Below, one piece after another: positions 37,082 through 45,902 of a DNA stretch of 64,000 nt (the stretch's first letter is position 1; every line of letters begins with the position of its first letter). Below the pieces are notes generated by a model. It searched no databases and was not told the DNA's origin. It saw only the letters and a program-made list of their open reading frames with translations. A program made the translations under genes and the position numbers. The DNA lies in contig JANQAC010000002.1 of NCBI GenBank assembly GCA_024707255.1, positions 1,172,001 to 1,236,000 on the forward strand, given 5' to 3'. The stretch comes from Asticcacaulis sp. GTDB lineage: Bacteria > Pseudomonadota > Alphaproteobacteria > Caulobacterales > Caulobacteraceae.

Positions 37082-37498
37082 ATGGCTACAAGCGGGATAT
37101 ATGTTCAGCGCCGGACCTGGAGTTGGCAAGAGAAGCGTCAAATTGTGGACGAGGCGTTTTCGGGAGAGGCCAGTGTTTCGGCCGTAGCACGGCGGCATGG
37201 CCTTCAAAACCACCAGATATATCGCTGGCGGGATGGCCTTGCGGCAGAACGTGTGAATGAGGCTGCCGGAGATTTCGTTGCGGTCACGGTGACGCCGGAG
37301 GCTGGCGTGGCTTTGGTGCCGGCCCTTTCAGGTCCTGGCAAGGACACGGAGGCCAAGACGCCGAAGCGTGCAAGTGGATGTACCAAGGGCATGGTCGAGA
37401 TCGTTATGCCCGATGGATCGTTGATCCGGATTCCGGTCTCAGCCGGCGCTCGATTTGCTGCTGACGTGGTGGCGGCGGTGTCGCCCAGACGGCTATGA
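37082..37498 (+). CDS. tnpA: IS66 TnpA accessory protein
   Basis: The 138-residue product has an N-terminal helix-turn-helix (WSWQEKRQIVDEAFSG, VSAVARRHGLQNHQIYRWRDG) that resembles the IS66 OrfA/IS3 OrfA DNA-binding domain, then a variable Ala/Pro-rich region and a small beta domain (KGMVEIVMPDGSLIRIPV) typical of IS66 TnpA. I start at the ATG at 37082; a TTG six bases earlier is also open. Its stop overlaps the tnpB start (ATGA), indicating coupled translation. Confidence 0.9.
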   Translation: MATSGIYVQRRTWSWQEKRQIVDEAFSGEASVSAVARRHGLQNHQIYRWRDGLAAERVNEAAGDFVAVTVTPEAGVALVPALSGPGKDTEAKTPKRASGCTKGMVEIVMPDGSLIRIPVSAGARFAADVVAAVSPRRL

Positions 37499-37842
37499 TC
37501 CCGGTTCCGGCCGGTGTTCGGGTGTGGTTGGCGATGGGCCATACCGACATGCGAAAGGGCTATAACGGTTTGGCCCTGATGATCCAGGAGAGCCAGAAGC
37601 GTGATCCATCGAGCGGGCACCTGTTTGTCTTCCGTGGCCGCCAGGGCGACAAGATCAAAATCATCTGGCACGATGGCCAAGGCGCCTGCCTGTTTTACAA
37701 GCGTCTGGACCGGGGCCGTTTCATCTGGCCGGCCGTCAAGGATGGCAGTGTCAGTATCTCGCCAGCCCAACTGGGCTATCTCCTGGAAGGGATCGATTGG
37801 CGCAATCCGCAGATGACATGGAAGCCGGAAAGTGTCGGCTGA
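37495..37842 (+). CDS. tnpB: IS66 TnpB accessory protein
   Basis: The 115-residue product is a typical IS66 Orf2 (TnpB) protein: starts MIPVPAGVRVWLAMGHTDMRKGYNGL, with the DPSSGHLFVFRGRQGDKIKIIWHDGQG-type core and FIWPAVKDG near the end. TnpB is needed for transposition of IS66 elements but its role is unresolved; it is not the unrelated RNA-guided TnpB nuclease of IS200/IS605. It overlaps tnpA by 4 bp. Confidence 0.95.
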   Translation: MIPVPAGVRVWLAMGHTDMRKGYNGLALMIQESQKRDPSSGHLFVFRGRQGDKIKIIWHDGQGACLFYKRLDRGRFIWPAVKDGSVSISPAQLGYLLEGIDWRNPQMTWKPESVG

Positions 37843-37913
37843 ACGGGCATGTTTATTGGGTTGAGAGCCGTAAAATTCCTTTGCAAGATAGGGGTTTTGT
37901 GATTCACTTCGGC

Positions 37914-39542
37914 ATGGAAACGACGCCCCAAATCACTCCGGACAATGTGGTCGCTTTGGAGGCGAAGCTCCTTCATGCGCAAGCCGAGCTGGCGGCCGCC
38001 AAGGCGGAAAATGCTGACGCCCTGGCGACCATCACGCACCAGAAGCTGGTCATCGCCAAGCTCCAGAACGCGCTGTACGGTCCGCGCTCGGAACGTAGTG
38101 TCCGTCTGATCGATCAGATGGAAATGACGTTCGAAGAGATCGAGGCGACCGCGACCGAGGCGGAACTGGCGTCGCAGGCCGCTGCCACCAAAACCTCCAC
38201 GGTCGAAGGCTTCGTGCGCAATAAGCCGGCGCGCCGGGCCTTCCCCGAGCATCTGCCGCGTGAGCGGGTTGTCGTGCCTGGTCCCACAGCCTGCGCCTGT
38301 TGTGGCGGGGATCGTCTGCGCAAGCTTGGCGAGGACGTTACTGAAACCCTGGAGGTCATTCCACGCCAGTGGAAGGTGATCCAGCATGTGCGCGAGACGT
38401 TCACCTGCCGGGACTGTGAGAAGATCAGCCAGGCGCCAGCCCCCTTCCACACCATCCCCAGAGCCTGGGCCGGGCCGAACCTGTTGGCCATGATGCTGTT
38501 TGAGAAGTTCGGCCAGCATCAGCCCCTGAATCGGCAAATCATGCGCTACGAGAAGGAAGGCGTGCCCATCAGCCTGTCCACGGCCGCCGATGCTGTCGGC
38601 GCCTGTTGCGCCGTGCTCGATCCCCTCATCCGCCGGATCGAAGACCACACCTTTGCGGCCGGACGCCTGCACGGTGACGATACGACGGTGCCCGTGCTTG
38701 CAAAAGGCAAGACCGACACGGGGCGGATATGGATCTATGTTCGCGATGACAAGCCCTTCGGCGGCACATCGGCGCCGTCAGCCATGTTTTATTATTCAAG
38801 GGATCGAACGGCGGAGCATCCACAGGACCACCTGAAAACATGGCACGGCATCTTTCAGGCCGATGCCTATGGCGGTTACAGCAAGCTCTATCTTTCGGAA
38901 CGAAGGCCGGGACCGATCCTGGAGGCGGCCTGCTGGGTTCATGCCAGGCGGCCCTTCTTTGCCATGGCTGATGCAGAGCAAAATGCGCGTCGCGTGGCGC
39001 AAGGCAAGGTGGCCTCCGTCCTATCGCCTATGGCGCTGGAGATGGTGCGTCGCATGGATGCCCTGTTCGATATCGAGCGCACGATCAACGGCAAGAGCGC
39101 TGAGGAGCGCAAGGCTGTACGTCAGGTTTCATCTGCGCCCCTGGTCGATGACCTCCATGCCTGGGTGGTGACGCAACGCGCCAAGCTGGCGCGCGGCAAC
39201 GACCTTGCCAAGGCCATGGACTACATGCTGAAGCGCTGGCCGGCCTTCACGCGCTTCCTCGATGATGGACGAATCTGCCTCAGCAACAATGCTGCCGAGC
39301 GCGCCCTGCGCGGCATCGCCCTGGGTCGAAAATCATGGTTGTTTGCAGGCTCTGACCGCGGCGGTCAGCGGGCCGCTGCCATGTACAGCCTTATCGTCAC
39401 GGCAAAGCTCAACGACATTGATCCCCAGGCCTGGCTGGCGGACGTCCTCGACCGTATCGCCGCTCACCCAGCCAACCGAATAGACGACCTCCTGCCCTGG
39501 AACTGGAAGCGGCTCCGCCAACTCGAACAGAAGGCGGCATAA
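37914..39542 (+). CDS. tnpC: IS66 transposase TnpC
   Basis: The 542-residue transposase cuts and joins DNA at the IS66 ends. It has an N-terminal coiled coil (about 5-50), a Cys-rich zinc region (CACCGGDRL and CRDCEK) and a DDE catalytic core: Asp in HGDDTTVPV, Asp in FQADAYGGY and Glu in SNNAAERALRGIALGRKSW. A C-terminal helical part with the LLPWNWKRL tail closes the protein. I start at the ATG at 37914 because the preceding frame contains no expected motif. Confidence 0.96.
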   Translation: METTPQITPDNVVALEAKLLHAQAELAAAKAENADALATITHQKLVIAKLQNALYGPRSERSVRLIDQMEMTFEEIEATATEAELASQAAATKTSTVEGFVRNKPARRAFPEHLPRERVVVPGPTACACCGGDRLRKLGEDVTETLEVIPRQWKVIQHVRETFTCRDCEKISQAPAPFHTIPRAWAGPNLLAMMLFEKFGQHQPLNRQIMRYEKEGVPISLSTAADAVGACCAVLDPLIRRIEDHTFAAGRLHGDDTTVPVLAKGKTDTGRIWIYVRDDKPFGGTSAPSAMFYYSRDRTAEHPQDHLKTWHGIFQADAYGGYSKLYLSERRPGPILEAACWVHARRPFFAMADAEQNARRVAQGKVASVLSPMALEMVRRMDALFDIERTINGKSAEERKAVRQVSSAPLVDDLHAWVVTQRAKLARGNDLAKAMDYMLKRWPAFTRFLDDGRICLSNNAAERALRGIALGRKSWLFAGSDRGGQRAAAMYSLIVTAKLNDIDPQAWLADVLDRIAAHPANRIDDLLPWNWKRLRQLEQKAA

Positions 39543-39550
39543 CCCCACCT

Positions 39551-39572
39551 GCGGCCTACGCCGAATGCTTAC
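39551..39572 (-). repeat. IS66 right terminal inverted repeat
   Basis: Reverse-complemented it starts GTAAGC and matches the left terminal repeat at about 17 of 22 positions. Confidence 0.9.
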
Positions 39573-39580
39573 GTTACAGA
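39573..39580. repeat. 8-bp target-site duplication, right copy
   Basis: This is an exact copy of GTTACAGA at 36964-36971, directly after the right end of the element. Confidence 0.95.
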
Positions 39581-39848
39581 TACGCATATTCTATATGTCG
39601 GCAAAGCCGGAACAAATTCTGGCAAAACGCATTTGCGGAAACGTCTGCAACAATATTTTCAATTTGGCTTGGGGCGGAATATTGGCCATTACGGTGGTCG
39701 CTATATTTGGCAAATTAAAGATGCCACTGATCTAATCGTGGCATGGAAGCCCACCTACTCCGAAGATGCCCGTAAAGCCGAGAAAGAGTTCTTGTGGGAA
39801 TTTGAAGCACAGTACGCGAGACTACCTTTCGCAAATTTGAAGCGATAG
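39581..39848 (+). pseudogene. GIY-YIG-like gene, 3' fragment
   Basis: Continues the frame of the 5' fragment: THILYVGKAGTNSGKTHLRKRLQQYF (YVG half of the motif, with Gly and the later Arg pattern L-x-x-RL), then GGRYIWQIKDATDLIVAWK and a conserved Glu in EKEFLWEFEAQYARLPFANLKR. This spacing of GIY, YVGK, the Arg and the Glu is that of the GIY-YIG nuclease superfamily, though the family is only inferred by eye. An internal TTG at 39633 would give a 71-residue remnant. The gene ends one base before the convergent rsmA stop. Confidence 0.75.
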
Positions 39849-39849
39849 G

Positions 39850-40671
39850 CTATATCAATTGGGCCAGCCTCAGAAAATCTTGCGGTGAAATCTGCTCGGC
39901 GCGTTCGGTGGGGGGAATGCCTGCTTTTTCCAGCAGAGCTTCGCCGCCCAGTGGTTTTAGCGACGCGCGCAGCATCTTACGACGCTGGCCGAAAGCGGCG
40001 GCCGTGACCTTTTCCAGATTTTTGATAATCGCCTTGTCCGGGCGGTCGGTCTTCGGAATCAGTTTGACCACGGCACTGTCGACCTTCGGCGGAGGTGTGA
40101 AGGCACGCGCCGGCAGGTCCATGATCTTTTCACAGTCACAGAGCACCTGGGAGATAACCGATAGCCGACCATAATCGTCATCCCCGACCGGCGCCACAAC
40201 GCGCAGCGCGACCTCAAGTTGGAACATCAGGGTCATGGACAGCGGCTGCCACGGCCCCGTCAGCCATTTGATCAGCAAAGGTGTGCCGACATTATAGGGC
40301 AGGTTGGAGACAATATGCGCCAAAGGCGGTAAACCGCGATCCGCAAGAGACTGGGCTTCATTGACCTTCATGGCATCACCTTCGATGACCTCGAAACGGT
40401 CACCATAAACCGCATTCAACTCACCGAGCAGATCAATAAAACGGCTGTCCATCTCGATGGCGATGACTTTTTTCGCCTCGGTTTCCAGCAGGGCGCGGGT
40501 CAGGCCGCCGGGACCGGGACCGACCTCGATGACCACATCGTCATCGAACGGCCCGCCGAGGCGGACAATCTTGCGGGTAATATTGAGATCGAGCAGAAAA
40601 TGCTGGCCGAAAGATTTCTTGGCCATCAGGCCGTGGGCTTCAAGGCTTTCGCGCAGGCTGGGGAGGGTCAT
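39850..40671 (-). CDS. rsmA: 16S rRNA dimethyladenosine transferase
   Basis: This enzyme dimethylates two adjacent adenosines near the 3' end of 16S rRNA (KsgA). The 273-residue Rossmann methyltransferase has the SAM-binding motif EVGPGPGGLTRALL, a motif IV NLPYNVGTPL and the C-terminal RRKMLRASLK helix. The ATG overlaps the pdxA stop as ATGA, so it is the last gene of lptF-lptG-lptD-surA-pdxA-rsmA. Convergent with the IS66-split gene. Confidence 0.97.
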   Translation of the reverse strand: MTLPSLRESLEAHGLMAKKSFGQHFLLDLNITRKIVRLGGPFDDDVVIEVGPGPGGLTRALLETEAKKVIAIEMDSRFIDLLGELNAVYGDRFEVIEGDAMKVNEAQSLADRGLPPLAHIVSNLPYNVGTPLLIKWLTGPWQPLSMTLMFQLEVALRVVAPVGDDDYGRLSVISQVLCDCEKIMDLPARAFTPPPKVDSAVVKLIPKTDRPDKAIIKNLEKVTAAAFGQRRKMLRASLKPLGGEALLEKAGIPPTERAEQISPQDFLRLAQLI

Positions 40672-41669
40672 GAGAAGGCTCGATTACGGCTGATATCATC
40701 GGCGGCACGAATGGCGGCCACAAGGCTGTCAATCCGCGCAATCCCCTTGCCGGCGATATTGAAGCCGGTACCATGATCCGGTGAAGTGCGGACAATGGGC
40801 AGGCCGAGCGTGATATTGACGCCGCCCCAGAAATCGAGGGTTTTCAACGGGATCAGGCCCTGATCATGGTACATACAAAGCGCCGCGTCATAACCAGCGC
40901 GAGCCTCGTCATGGAAGAGGGTATCCGCCGGAAAAGGCCCATCAATCATAATACTTTCGTTTTGCAACTTATTGACGGCGGGTTTCAAAATATCAATTTC
41001 CTCGCGGCCTATGGTGCCGTCCTCGCCGGCGTGCGGGTTAAGACCGGCCATGACGAGGCGCGGCGCGGCAATAGCGAAATCTTTGATCAGCGCGGCATTC
41101 GTAATGCGCGCCAGTTCAACCAGTCCGTCGATGGACAGCGCCGCCGGTACGGCGCTCAAAGGCATATGGATGGTGGCCAGCACTACGCGCAAGTCTCTGG
41201 CTGTCAGCATCATGACCGGTGTCGGCACGGTCTCGCCCTCCCGGCAAAGCTCGGCGAGATATTCGGTATGGCCGGGAAAGGTGAAGCCCGTGGCGTAAAG
41301 CACCGACTTGGCTATGGGGCAGGTGATCAATGCCCGCGCCCGGCCGCTGAGGCATAGTTCGACACCAGTTTTGATCCAGTCAATGATATGGGAGGCATGG
41401 GCACTGTCGGGACGCCCGGCGACGGCAGGTGCACTCAAGGGGCTGTCCAGCACCGGCAAGGCGTTGGCGAAATGGACGTTCCCTTCCGAAACATCGGCCA
41501 CGCGTACGACCGGCACACCTTGGGCGGCCAGCAGAGCGGCATCACCGACCACGCAAAAAGCTAAACCAGCCTGATCTCTCAGGCTGGTCCAGGCTTTCGC
41601 CGCAAGCTCCGGGCCGATCCCGCAGGGATCACCCAGGCTCATTACCAAAGGCGCGTCAGTGATTTTCAA
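40668..41669 (-). CDS. pdxA: 4-hydroxythreonine-4-phosphate dehydrogenase
   Basis: This enzyme acts in pyridoxal phosphate synthesis. The 333-residue sequence has the SLGDPCGIGPELAAKA start, the SALITCPIAK-type segment (RALITCPIAKSVL), the GHTEYLAELC block, the conserved metal-binding His residues (in TIHMPLSAV and MYHDQGLIPLK) and the TSPDHGTGFNIAGKG block. The length is normal. It overlaps surA by 14 bp upstream and rsmA by 4 bp downstream. Confidence 0.97.
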   Translation of the reverse strand: MKITDAPLVMSLGDPCGIGPELAAKAWTSLRDQAGLAFCVVGDAALLAAQGVPVVRVADVSEGNVHFANALPVLDSPLSAPAVAGRPDSAHASHIIDWIKTGVELCLSGRARALITCPIAKSVLYATGFTFPGHTEYLAELCREGETVPTPVMMLTARDLRVVLATIHMPLSAVPAALSIDGLVELARITNAALIKDFAIAAPRLVMAGLNPHAGEDGTIGREEIDILKPAVNKLQNESIMIDGPFPADTLFHDEARAGYDAALCMYHDQGLIPLKTLDFWGGVNITLGLPIVRTSPDHGTGFNIAGKGIARIDSLVAAIRAADDISRNRAFS

Positions 41670-43062
41670 TCGTCGCCGTGCTTCTCAGTTCGCGCAGGTA
41701 GCGGCGCCCCAGCATGGACAGCCGCTGATTGACCAGGTTGTTTTCGACCTGGTCGCGGCTCAGGGCGTTATCACCGGCCAGTTGGCGGTCGCAAACATAG
41801 AGCACGTTCATGTTTTGCGCATTGCGCAGCGGCTCGGTGACCTGATTATTCTTCAGCGGGCGCAGGGCATCTGCATAGTTGGTCAGCAGGGTTGAAAGCT
41901 GGGCGTCGCCCAGATCGGTGACCTGGACACCGGCGGGGCCCTTGCCATTCAGATCATCGAAAGCCTCACAACTATCGACGCGCGACCGGAAACTGGCGAG
42001 GGCCGCGTTGGCGGCGGCCACATCGGCGGGGCTTGCATTTGCGGGCAGGGGAACAGCCGCCTGCTTGATGCGGAAGACCATATCGGCATTACCGTCGGTC
42101 TTCTGGCGCAGCAGGTAAACGTAAACGCCGTCCTTGGTGACGATCGGCTCGCTCATCTCGCCGGGCTTGAGCGAGGCCAGAACGGTTTCGACAGCCGGAT
42201 CCATATTGCCGGAAACCAGCCAGCCGGCATCGCCGCCATTGGCGGCTGACGGGGCATTGGAAAACTGGCGAGCGACGGCCTGGAAAGGTGCGACCTTGGC
42301 CGCAATCTGATCACGTAACTGTTTGGCGCCCTGAAGTGCATTGGCAGGCGAACCGGCCGTCGTGTTGTCGATGAAGATTTCAGCCACAAGATATTGCGGC
42401 TTCTGGCCATCGGCGATGACCTTGTCCATCAGGGAATCGACCTGAGCCGTGCCGACATTGGCACTGGAATGATAGCGACCGCCGACCAACTGGTTCCAAC
42501 CGGTTTCAGCGGCAATTTGGGCGCGCAGGGTTGCCGGTTCGACCCCGACGCGTTTCAGTTCGCTCAGGAGTTGGTCGGGCTTCAGGTTGCTTTGCGCCGC
42601 CATGCGGGCGATTTCGTCGTCGACTTCGGCATCGGTCACCTTGACCTTCCAGTGGTCCATCTCCTGCTGTTCCAAACGCTCGTCGATCAGGCTGTTCAGG
42701 GCCTGCTGCTGGAAGGCGGCATAATTTTCCTGCGTCACCTGCACGCCCGACGTCACGATCAGCAGCAACATGCGCTGTTTCAGGTCATATGAGGTGATCA
42801 TGTCATTATTGACGGACACCAGGATGCCTTCCGCCAGAGGCGGCAGTTGCGGCGCCTGAGTATCCGGTGTCAGCGCCGGCTGCGAGGCGAGGGCGGCGTC
42901 ACCCGTATCTGGTGTCTGCGGGAAGGTCTGCGCCAGAACGGGCGAGGCGCTGAGCATCAAGGCCATGGACAGGACGGGTAAAACCCTTGAGATGAATGAG
43001 CCGGAGGTCAGAGAATAGGACATGTGCATAGCGTGAGGGTTTGACCTGAATTTAGCGGACAT
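41656..43062 (-). CDS. surA: periplasmic chaperone and peptidyl-prolyl isomerase SurA
   Basis: SurA escorts outer-membrane barrels, including LptD, across the periplasm. The product has a signal peptide (cleavage after VLA near residue 44, counted from the first ATG), a SurA N-terminal domain (NDMITSYDLKQRMLLLIV, LNSLIDERLEQQEM), one visible parvulin-like domain (AEIFIDNTTAG, GGDAGWL, GEMSEPIVTKDGVYVYLLRQK) and a C-terminal helix. The first ATG overlaps the lptD stop region by 11 bp; a start at MHMSYSL, giving a more usual signal length, is also possible. Confidence 0.9.
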   Translation of the reverse strand: MSAKFRSNPHAMHMSYSLTSGSFISRVLPVLSMALMLSASPVLAQTFPQTPDTGDAALASQPALTPDTQAPQLPPLAEGILVSVNNDMITSYDLKQRMLLLIVTSGVQVTQENYAAFQQQALNSLIDERLEQQEMDHWKVKVTDAEVDDEIARMAAQSNLKPDQLLSELKRVGVEPATLRAQIAAETGWNQLVGGRYHSSANVGTAQVDSLMDKVIADGQKPQYLVAEIFIDNTTAGSPANALQGAKQLRDQIAAKVAPFQAVARQFSNAPSAANGGDAGWLVSGNMDPAVETVLASLKPGEMSEPIVTKDGVYVYLLRQKTDGNADMVFRIKQAAVPLPANASPADVAAANAALASFRSRVDSCEAFDDLNGKGPAGVQVTDLGDAQLSTLLTNYADALRPLKNNQVTEPLRNAQNMNVLYVCDRQLAGDNALSRDQVENNLVNQRLSMLGRRYLRELRSTATIENH

Positions 43063-45748
43063 CGTTAACCTTCGCAGGTGATGTTCCCAATGTGGTTAAG
43101 TTAAGGCGGAAGAATATCGAGGATGACGCTTTACCATTTCGCGCCGTAAGTTGGGAATTGTTTTGCTGATAAACCAGCTCGAACCAGCTACAGTCATCCT
43201 TATAGATCAGGCTTATGGTCGATTTACGCCAGGAATCAGAAACCAGGTCACGGTCAAGCCGCGCACCTATGCCCCAATGCTGGGTGAAGAAGTACTGGCC
43301 GTAAAGCTGGAGATTGCGGTAATTGTCGCCGAAGGTTTTCAGCTTGCCGTTCGAAGCGAGTTCGGCCAGCCGGGCGGCTCTTTCCACCGCTCTTTCGGTA
43401 GTATCCGTAATATCGCTGGCGGCGTAATAGCTGGTGATCTGGTTCGGCGTCAGGACATTATTGACGATATAGCGCAGAGTAGCGGTCGTATTCTGGCGAA
43501 TGGCGGTCAGGCCATATTCACCCTGGCTCAGCCGACCGGTTTCGCTGTCAAAACGCAGGCGCGTGTAGCCATTCAGACCGGTATGGGTATCGAAGCTGCC
43601 GGTGGCGATCCAGTCGGATTTTTCACGGCCAAGACCCGATGGATCATAGGCATAGCTTGCGGTACTGCCGTTCGGCTTCACGATTTGCAGGAATTGTGAC
43701 TCCGCTTCATTACGCAAAACCCGCCCGATCAAACCGTCTACCTGAAGTCCTGAGTTGAAGCGCAGTTCGCCGCGCAGGCCAAGGCTTGCCCGACTGCCGG
43801 CCTCATAAATATCAAAGCCCGGAGATTTGTTGAAACTGAACAGGGTTGTTTCATCAAACTCAAAGGACTGACTGTCTTCAGTCGGCAGATAAGGGCTTTC
43901 CTGTGTATCAGGCGATACCGCGAACTGCGCGACGGGCTCTATGATAGCCGTAAAGCTCTTGAACCTGCGGTACATGGGGTAGCTGATGTTCAGGCCCGCC
44001 GTCGCCAGATCGCGCGACACATCATAGGCCGTGCCGGTGGTATCCAGGTCAGTGATCTGATAATAGTCGTGGCGCACATCCAGGAATGGCCCCCACTTGA
44101 CACCATTCCCGCTTGTCATGTCTCCGGTCCAGTTCAGACCGGCACTGACGCGGTTGGTGTCGTAACCCGTTGTACCATCGGATGCCACAGGCGCGCCGAT
44201 ATCGATGGCCCTGAGTCCCGATACATTGCCAAGGCGCTTGTGGTAGATGCCGATGGCATTGGCCGATAATGTTAGTTGCCCGCCAAGGATGCGTGATTTC
44301 GGTGACCAGTAGGCTTCGACCTGCGGCGCGATGGTCGGGAAGAAATCGGAAGTGATCGCATAGGGTTGCAGGCTGGTGCCGCCGGCACTATCCAGATAGC
44401 CACCAACCTGCAGGCTTTGGAAGTTCGCCAGGGTGACGGCGAAATAGGCATTGGAGACCTGACGCGTCACATTGAACTGATTTATAAGCTGGCGGGAATC
44501 AACGGACAGGTCACCGACCTGATCAAAGGCGCCGTCAATGCCGTAGCGCTCGAAGAAGTTGGCGTAGTCGCCCTTCGGGTCGCCGCTCTCATCCTTTACG
44601 TGCTGGGCGGTGAAGTTCCAGCGCCAGTCTTTATTTATCTTGAAGGCGCCGTCCGCCAGCAGGTATTCACGCGTCGCCGAAACGCCGTGGCGATTGCCGT
44701 CATTGTCGAAGAATGCCTCGTTGGTGAAGCCGCCGCGGACGTGCAATGTGCCGGAATAGAAGCGGCGCATATAGTCCAGGTTGAGCAGCGGATTGACACT
44801 GGCATTCAGTTGCGGGCTGACGATCAGGTACTGGTAGGGTGAGATCGACCAGAGATAGGGTTGCTCATAGGAGAATCCGCGTTTCTCATCGGCCGAAATC
44901 TTCGGCGGCAGGAAACCGGAGGCGCGCTCCAACTCCGGGTCCGGTGTCCAAAGGTAGGGCGCATACAGGACCGGGACACCTTTCAGCTTCACCACCGCGT
45001 TATTGTAAAAGACCATCTTCTTGTCTTTACGCTGGGTGATCTGGCTGGCTTCGATCGACCAGGTCGGATCCTGCGTCTCCCCGTTCTTCACGCACAGGGC
45101 ACAGGGGGTATAGATGACATTGGTCAGGCGGTTGATATCCGGGCTGATCTGTTCCAGCCGTCGGGCAAAGACTTTTGAATTGTCGCGGCCGATCGAAGCG
45201 AAATTCTCGCTATAACCGGACTGCATGTTGTCGTCATAGGTGATCTTGTCGGAAAACTGTACGCTGCCATCCTCGTTCAGCGTCTGGGTGTGGCCTTCGG
45301 CCGTGGTGACGCCGGTCACTGAATTGGAAATGACCTTGTCGGCGCGGATGGTCCGGCCATTCTGACGCAGTTCGACGCTGCCAACGGCTGTCGTGACGTC
45401 ATCATCGCTGTTGATGACCTGGTCGGCTTCCAGGTAAGACGTGCCCCTTGTCAGGCCGTCAGTGCCCGGCGTGGTTTCGGTGCGAATGACTTTGGGGATA
45501 GGCTTGGCATTGGCATAGGGCGGACGTGTTTCATCCACCACAGGCATGGGGGGCGTTATTTCTGTGGCCGCGACCTGTGCAAGCGCCAGTTCAAAGGCAA
45601 ATTGCGTACCGGTCATGCCGGCCGATCGACCACTTTGGGCCTGGGATTGCGCCATGGCATGGCTGCAGCCTGCACCCATGGCGATCAGGGTTATGACACC
45701 CGCGCCGATCCGGCCTGCCTCCAGCTTGTAAGAATAGCGCTTAGTCAT
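43052..45748 (-). CDS. lptD: LPS-assembly protein LptD
   Basis: This outer-membrane barrel inserts lipopolysaccharide into the outer leaflet. The 898-residue sequence has a signal peptide, an OstA-type N-terminal jellyroll (about 110-210: ADQVINSDDDVTTAVGSVELRQNGRTIRADKV-type blocks) with the CALC Cys pair and the PVLYAPYLWTP segment, then a 26-strand barrel domain. The C-terminus ends after an aromatic strand and a short tail. It is encoded next to its chaperone surA and the LptF/LptG permease. Confidence 0.96.
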   Translation of the reverse strand: MTKRYSYKLEAGRIGAGVITLIAMGAGCSHAMAQSQAQSGRSAGMTGTQFAFELALAQVAATEITPPMPVVDETRPPYANAKPIPKVIRTETTPGTDGLTRGTSYLEADQVINSDDDVTTAVGSVELRQNGRTIRADKVISNSVTGVTTAEGHTQTLNEDGSVQFSDKITYDDNMQSGYSENFASIGRDNSKVFARRLEQISPDINRLTNVIYTPCALCVKNGETQDPTWSIEASQITQRKDKKMVFYNNAVVKLKGVPVLYAPYLWTPDPELERASGFLPPKISADEKRGFSYEQPYLWSISPYQYLIVSPQLNASVNPLLNLDYMRRFYSGTLHVRGGFTNEAFFDNDGNRHGVSATREYLLADGAFKINKDWRWNFTAQHVKDESGDPKGDYANFFERYGIDGAFDQVGDLSVDSRQLINQFNVTRQVSNAYFAVTLANFQSLQVGGYLDSAGGTSLQPYAITSDFFPTIAPQVEAYWSPKSRILGGQLTLSANAIGIYHKRLGNVSGLRAIDIGAPVASDGTTGYDTNRVSAGLNWTGDMTSGNGVKWGPFLDVRHDYYQITDLDTTGTAYDVSRDLATAGLNISYPMYRRFKSFTAIIEPVAQFAVSPDTQESPYLPTEDSQSFEFDETTLFSFNKSPGFDIYEAGSRASLGLRGELRFNSGLQVDGLIGRVLRNEAESQFLQIVKPNGSTASYAYDPSGLGREKSDWIATGSFDTHTGLNGYTRLRFDSETGRLSQGEYGLTAIRQNTTATLRYIVNNVLTPNQITSYYAASDITDTTERAVERAARLAELASNGKLKTFGDNYRNLQLYGQYFFTQHWGIGARLDRDLVSDSWRKSTISLIYKDDCSWFELVYQQNNSQLTARNGKASSSIFFRLNLTTLGTSPAKVNDVR

Positions 45749-45902
45749 CGCCTGCCGTATCAGTCCTGTAGTTCAAAATCAAAAATTGCAGAACGCCGGC
45801 AGGAATGCCGCATCGGTTCATATAACATAGCCGGCTGAGAAACCGACGAAAAAGACATGCCTAAAGAGACAAATCGAGATCACAGCGTGAAGATTAGCCT
45901 GT

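Larger units (their letters stand above)
36972..39572 (+). mobile_element. complete IS66-family insertion sequence
   Basis: The element is 2,601 bp with three transposition genes in the usual order (tnpA, tnpB, tnpC), flanked by an 8-bp direct repeat. The ends form an imperfect inverted repeat: left GTAAGC-ctc-CGGCG-ag-GGCCGC, right GTAAGC-att-CGGCG-ta-GGCCGC. The GTAAGC start is typical of IS66. All three genes appear intact, so it may still be active. Inserted in a GIY-YIG-like gene in the same orientation as gmk. Confidence 0.96.

Noticed and set aside
37495..37842. RNA-guided TnpB nuclease
   Set aside because: This is the unrelated 115-residue IS66 TnpB; it has no RuvC domain or associated omega RNA.
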